A DNA stretch of 64,000 nt from Bog-950 sp044228435 (lineage in GTDB: Bacteria > Bacteroidota > Bacteroidia > Chitinophagales > LD1). Below are positions 61,803-64,000 of this stretch, one piece after another. The notes beneath the pieces are model-generated. The model had not been told where the DNA came from and made no database searches. It saw only the letters and a list, made by a program, of their open reading frames with translations. The stretch covers positions 1 to 64,000 of the forward strand of contig JBGAUW010000019.1 in the NCBI GenBank assembly GCA_044228435.1. Reading direction: 5' to 3'. The position numbers and the translations under genes are program-made. The first letter of the stretch is position 1, and each line of letters begins with the position of its first letter.

Positions 61803-63074
61803 CTACCTCAAAATCTTCCCTCCCACCGCACACTCCAGGCACCGGAAGTTATTGCAGTATTCCTTTTTAAGTTGCAGCAAGGCCTGGCTTTGGCTGGCCT
61901 TTATAGGTTGTTGTTTTAGCTCTTTCCATCCTTTTATTACGCTATTGTTTTCGGCAGCACAGCTATCTAAAAGTGCAATGGCTTTATCGCAATAATTTTC
62001 ATCGCCTTTATATTTGCCATAGGCGAACAATACTGGCACCACGGCATTAATCACCAATATATCCTTCATAGCCGAACCAATATGCGAGCTAACCTGCTCT
62101 GCAGGCTTATCAAACTGGTAATGGCTTTGCCAATAGGCAGAAACATCAACATCTAAAAACTGATGTATAGCCTTAGCATCGGGTGCCGCTACAATACCCG
62201 AGAACAACTTAACCTCTTTGTACATTAAGGCCGCCAATTGGGCAAGCCTAAGGGTTGGAAAATTAGAGGGTCGAAGGCGCAAAAACTTCCAGAGGTGCTT
62301 TTGCATAGGTTGCAGGTTATGCAGCCGCTTTAGATACAAATATTCCTTGCGAAGTTGGTTAGGATATTCATCATCATATTTCTCTTCTAAAAAGCCGGCC
62401 TGACCAAAAACCAAGGCTTCTAACTGCAATAAATCGTTTTGGTGTTTTCCCCAAACATTAACGGGTAGCGATTTGGCCAACATTAAGAAGGGCTGTTTAT
62501 TGACGCTTGCACCCAGGTATTGCGCCAGCATTTGAAACATCACGTTTTCCCAATCGTTGTTAGATTGCTCTAACAGCAACATTATTTGCTCTACCTTACC
62601 TTCCAGCCGTTCTACCAGCAGGCGCTCCAAAAAGTTGGTAGTGGTAAACTCATCTACACTATTAAAAAAGTTAGCGCAAGGTATCCAGGTACTGCGGCTT
62701 TCCATTTGCTTATAGCGTTGCAGTGTATTTGGATTAATTCTGTCCTTTAACTCTAAGGTTGGTATAGCTTCACCGTTTGCCCTAAGCGCTGCTGGGCCCG
62801 TGGCATCGTTTACTACGTGCAGAATAATATTGTTATAGGCTTCGTTAGTTTCGTGCTTGTGCGCAAACCAATCCTTAGCAGACAAATGAAGTTCTACATT
62901 ACCGGCCCACAGGGTATTACCAATTTTGATTTTAGCGTTTTGAAAGTCGGCGCCCGAATCGGTGTTGTAGGTGCCGGGGTGCACCAATTCAATTTTTTCT
63001 CCCTGTGTTGTAAATAAATCCTGCTGATTAAACAACCGGAACCTCCAAATAAAGTGAAGCAGCTTTTCGTTCAT
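61803..63074 (-). CDS. DUF2851-family protein
   Basis: I start at 63074 (MNEKLLHFIWRFRLF); nine further residues are possible. The 423 residues match the DUF2851 family, widespread in Bacteroidota: FNQQDLFTTQGEKIELVHPGTYNTDSGADFQNAKIKIGNTLWAGNVELHLSAKDWFAHKHETNEAYNNIILHVV. The C-terminus has ECAVGGKILR with CxxC-like Cys (FRCLEC). The function is unknown. It is the first backbone gene right of the tRNA. Confidence 0.9.
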   Translation of the reverse strand: MNEKLLHFIWRFRLFNQQDLFTTQGEKIELVHPGTYNTDSGADFQNAKIKIGNTLWAGNVELHLSAKDWFAHKHETNEAYNNIILHVVNDATGPAALRANGEAIPTLELKDRINPNTLQRYKQMESRSTWIPCANFFNSVDEFTTTNFLERLLVERLEGKVEQIMLLLEQSNNDWENVMFQMLAQYLGASVNKQPFLMLAKSLPVNVWGKHQNDLLQLEALVFGQAGFLEEKYDDEYPNQLRKEYLYLKRLHNLQPMQKHLWKFLRLRPSNFPTLRLAQLAALMYKEVKLFSGIVAAPDAKAIHQFLDVDVSAYWQSHYQFDKPAEQVSSHIGSAMKDILVINAVVPVLFAYGKYKGDENYCDKAIALLDSCAAENNSVIKGWKELKQQPIKASQSQALLQLKKEYCNNFRCLECAVGGKILR

Positions 63075-63348
63075 TAAATTAAATATAGCGAACGAAATCA
63101 CTTAGAAAAATCGTATTGACTATAGACTTTAAAACCGGTTGAATTTTGCTGTATTTTGTATTGAAACCGATGTCCGTTCTATGGTTAACATGGTTAACAT
63201 TTTTCAATTTTAGAAAATACAAATAATTGATAACCAATTTTTTAAATGGCACCTATACCCTAGCGCCACTTAAAAATTTTAACAATATAACTATAGGATA
63301 TAATATATAGTTACTTTTTTACTTACTTAGCCTGTAAAATTAAACACT

Positions 63349-63555
63349 ATGGCTAAAACACCTAAAAACAGTGGTAAACCTTGGACAGCTAATGACCTTG
63401 CTACTTTACAAAAACTTGTAAACGGTAACACACCTACTGGCTTAATAGCTTATAAGCTTGGCAGAACTGAAGATGCTGTATATAACAAAGCAAGTAGCGA
63501 AGAAATTAGCTTAAAGCCCACTAACCAAAGCCCCTATAATAGGAGAAAGAAATAG
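63349..63555 (+). CDS. Small basic protein, Myb/SANT-like (68 aa)
   Basis: KPWTANDLATLQKLVNGNTPTGLIAYKLGRTEDAVYNKASSEEISLKP resembles a minimal Myb/SANT-type HTH, so it may bind DNA. The tail is basic (SPYNRRKK). Start ATG 63349. The upstream 247 bp (63102-63348) is AT-rich without a gene. Confidence 0.7.
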   Translation: MAKTPKNSGKPWTANDLATLQKLVNGNTPTGLIAYKLGRTEDAVYNKASSEEISLKPTNQSPYNRRKK

Positions 63556-63787
63556 GCTACCCCTTTAAGTGTTTTGTAATTTTATTGAACCTACTTTTAA
63601 GACTGCCCGACCAAACAAAATTGGATGGGAGACTGGAGGCTATTTGCATAATGAGATTGTAAATTTGTTGATTTGTAACTTTACTTTTAAATGACATATT
63701 TGATTAAATTTAATTTGTTAATTGTGCTAAAATAATTGCATAAACTACTGAAAATGAGTAACTTGTGGCTAATAAAATAGCTACAAA

Positions 63788-64000
63788 ATGACTACTAAAT
63801 ACACTATAAACCACTTTAAAAAGGAATACAGCACAGATGCTGCCTGCTTAGATAGGATATTTAAACTACGCTATAAAGACCTAAACACCTGCCCTAAATG
63901 CAAACAAGAGGCAACCTTTACAAGGATAAAAACAAGACCTTGCTACCACTGTGATAAATGCTACTACCAGATATACCCGACTAAAGGAACCATATTTGAA
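63788..64000 (+). CDS. IS1595-family transposase, N-terminal part (cut by window)
   Basis: The 71 visible residues start MTTKYTINHFKKEYSTDAACLDRIFKLRYKDLNTCPKCKQ and carry a zinc ribbon (CPKC...CYHCDKC), then YYQIYPTKGTIFE. This is the N-terminal zinc ribbon and start of the IS1595/ISXO2 transposase. The rest lies outside the window. The left end of the IS may lie in the 63556-63787 gap, where no gene is seen, but I could not confirm a terminal repeat. Confidence 0.85.
   Translation, partial: MTTKYTINHFKKEYSTDAACLDRIFKLRYKDLNTCPKCKQEATFTRIKTRPCYHCDKCYYQIYPTKGTIFE

Overview
The window looks like a Bacteroidota chromosome, probably from the Chitinophagales/Sphingobacteriales side. This is inferred from families typical of that phylum (DUF2851, DUF4056, a PD40/OmpA outer-membrane lipoprotein, a bacterial deoxyhypusine-synthase-like protein, RavA/ViaA-like genes, an IntDOT-like recombinase lacking the first catalytic Arg). 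No rRNA gene or species marker is present, so I do not name a genus.

Region 1 (1-2.4 kb) is the end of an accessory segment. It holds the C-terminus of a prokaryotic Argonaute, a small helical protein and an HEXXH metallopeptidase in one tight operon. The segment abuts the 3' end of tRNA-Cys, and the order cargo, short direct repeats, terminator, tRNA matches the large island further right. It is probably a second tRNA-targeted island that continues left of the window. The tRNA-Cys gene is partly duplicated in tandem.

Region 2 (2.5-30.6 kb) is mostly host backbone: folB, a glutaryl-CoA-dehydrogenase-like acyl-CoA dehydrogenase, dnaB, an OmpA-family lipoprotein, a deoxyhypusine-synthase-like enzyme and a SirB-like membrane cytochrome c. 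A stress and DNA-repair neighbourhood follows: CHAD protein, four-helix Cys-rich copper-binding-like protein, Ku, LigD without a ligase domain, lysine-rich histone-H1-like proteins, several small disordered acidic proteins, an SDR, a hybrid-free PAS histidine kinase, a FAD/Rieske oxidoreductase and a response regulator. xerD, a PspC mini-protein and a DUF1254/DUF1214 pair close the region. Between 27.9 and 28.1 kb two unannotated, tandem, paralogous 30-residue peptide genes are under evident protein-level selection.

Region 3 (30,633-61,701) is a 31-kb genomic island integrated in the 3' half of tRNA-Ala(GGC). The boundaries are a 48-bp direct repeat (one mismatch) covering the tRNA from the anticodon stem to its 3' end. 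Inside each boundary lies an identical 21-bp block made of two ATGTAAACC motifs, the likely arm-type integrase sites. The left end carries a tyrosine recombinase, an accessory protein, HTH proteins, a Rep-like protein and a ribbon-helix-helix-like protein. The cargo is defence-like. A type I restriction-modification system (hsdM, hsdS, hsdR) is spread over 17 kb with other cargo between its genes: a PDDEXK/DUF1016 nuclease with a new C-terminal domain, DUF2971, a DUF6615-like protein, a P-loop NTPase and a large zinc-ribbon/nuclease-like protein. A three-gene operon also lies there: a SIR2-STAND-HD fusion, a PIN-like protein and an endonuclease/exonuclease/phosphatase protein. A MoxR/VWA pair and an IS630-type transposase close the island.

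Region 4 (61.7-64 kb) returns to the backbone: tRNA-Ala, a DUF2851 protein, a small basic protein and the start of an IS1595-family transposase cut by the window edge.

The best candidate for an undescribed system is the 48.1-52.9 kb operon. It couples an NAD-cleaving-type SIR2 domain, a STAND NTPase sensor and an HDDC2/YfbR-type deoxynucleotidase in one polypeptide and adds two putative nucleases. The Argonaute-metallopeptidase operon and the twin peptides come next. All functions are inferred from sequence motifs read by eye; no search was run.
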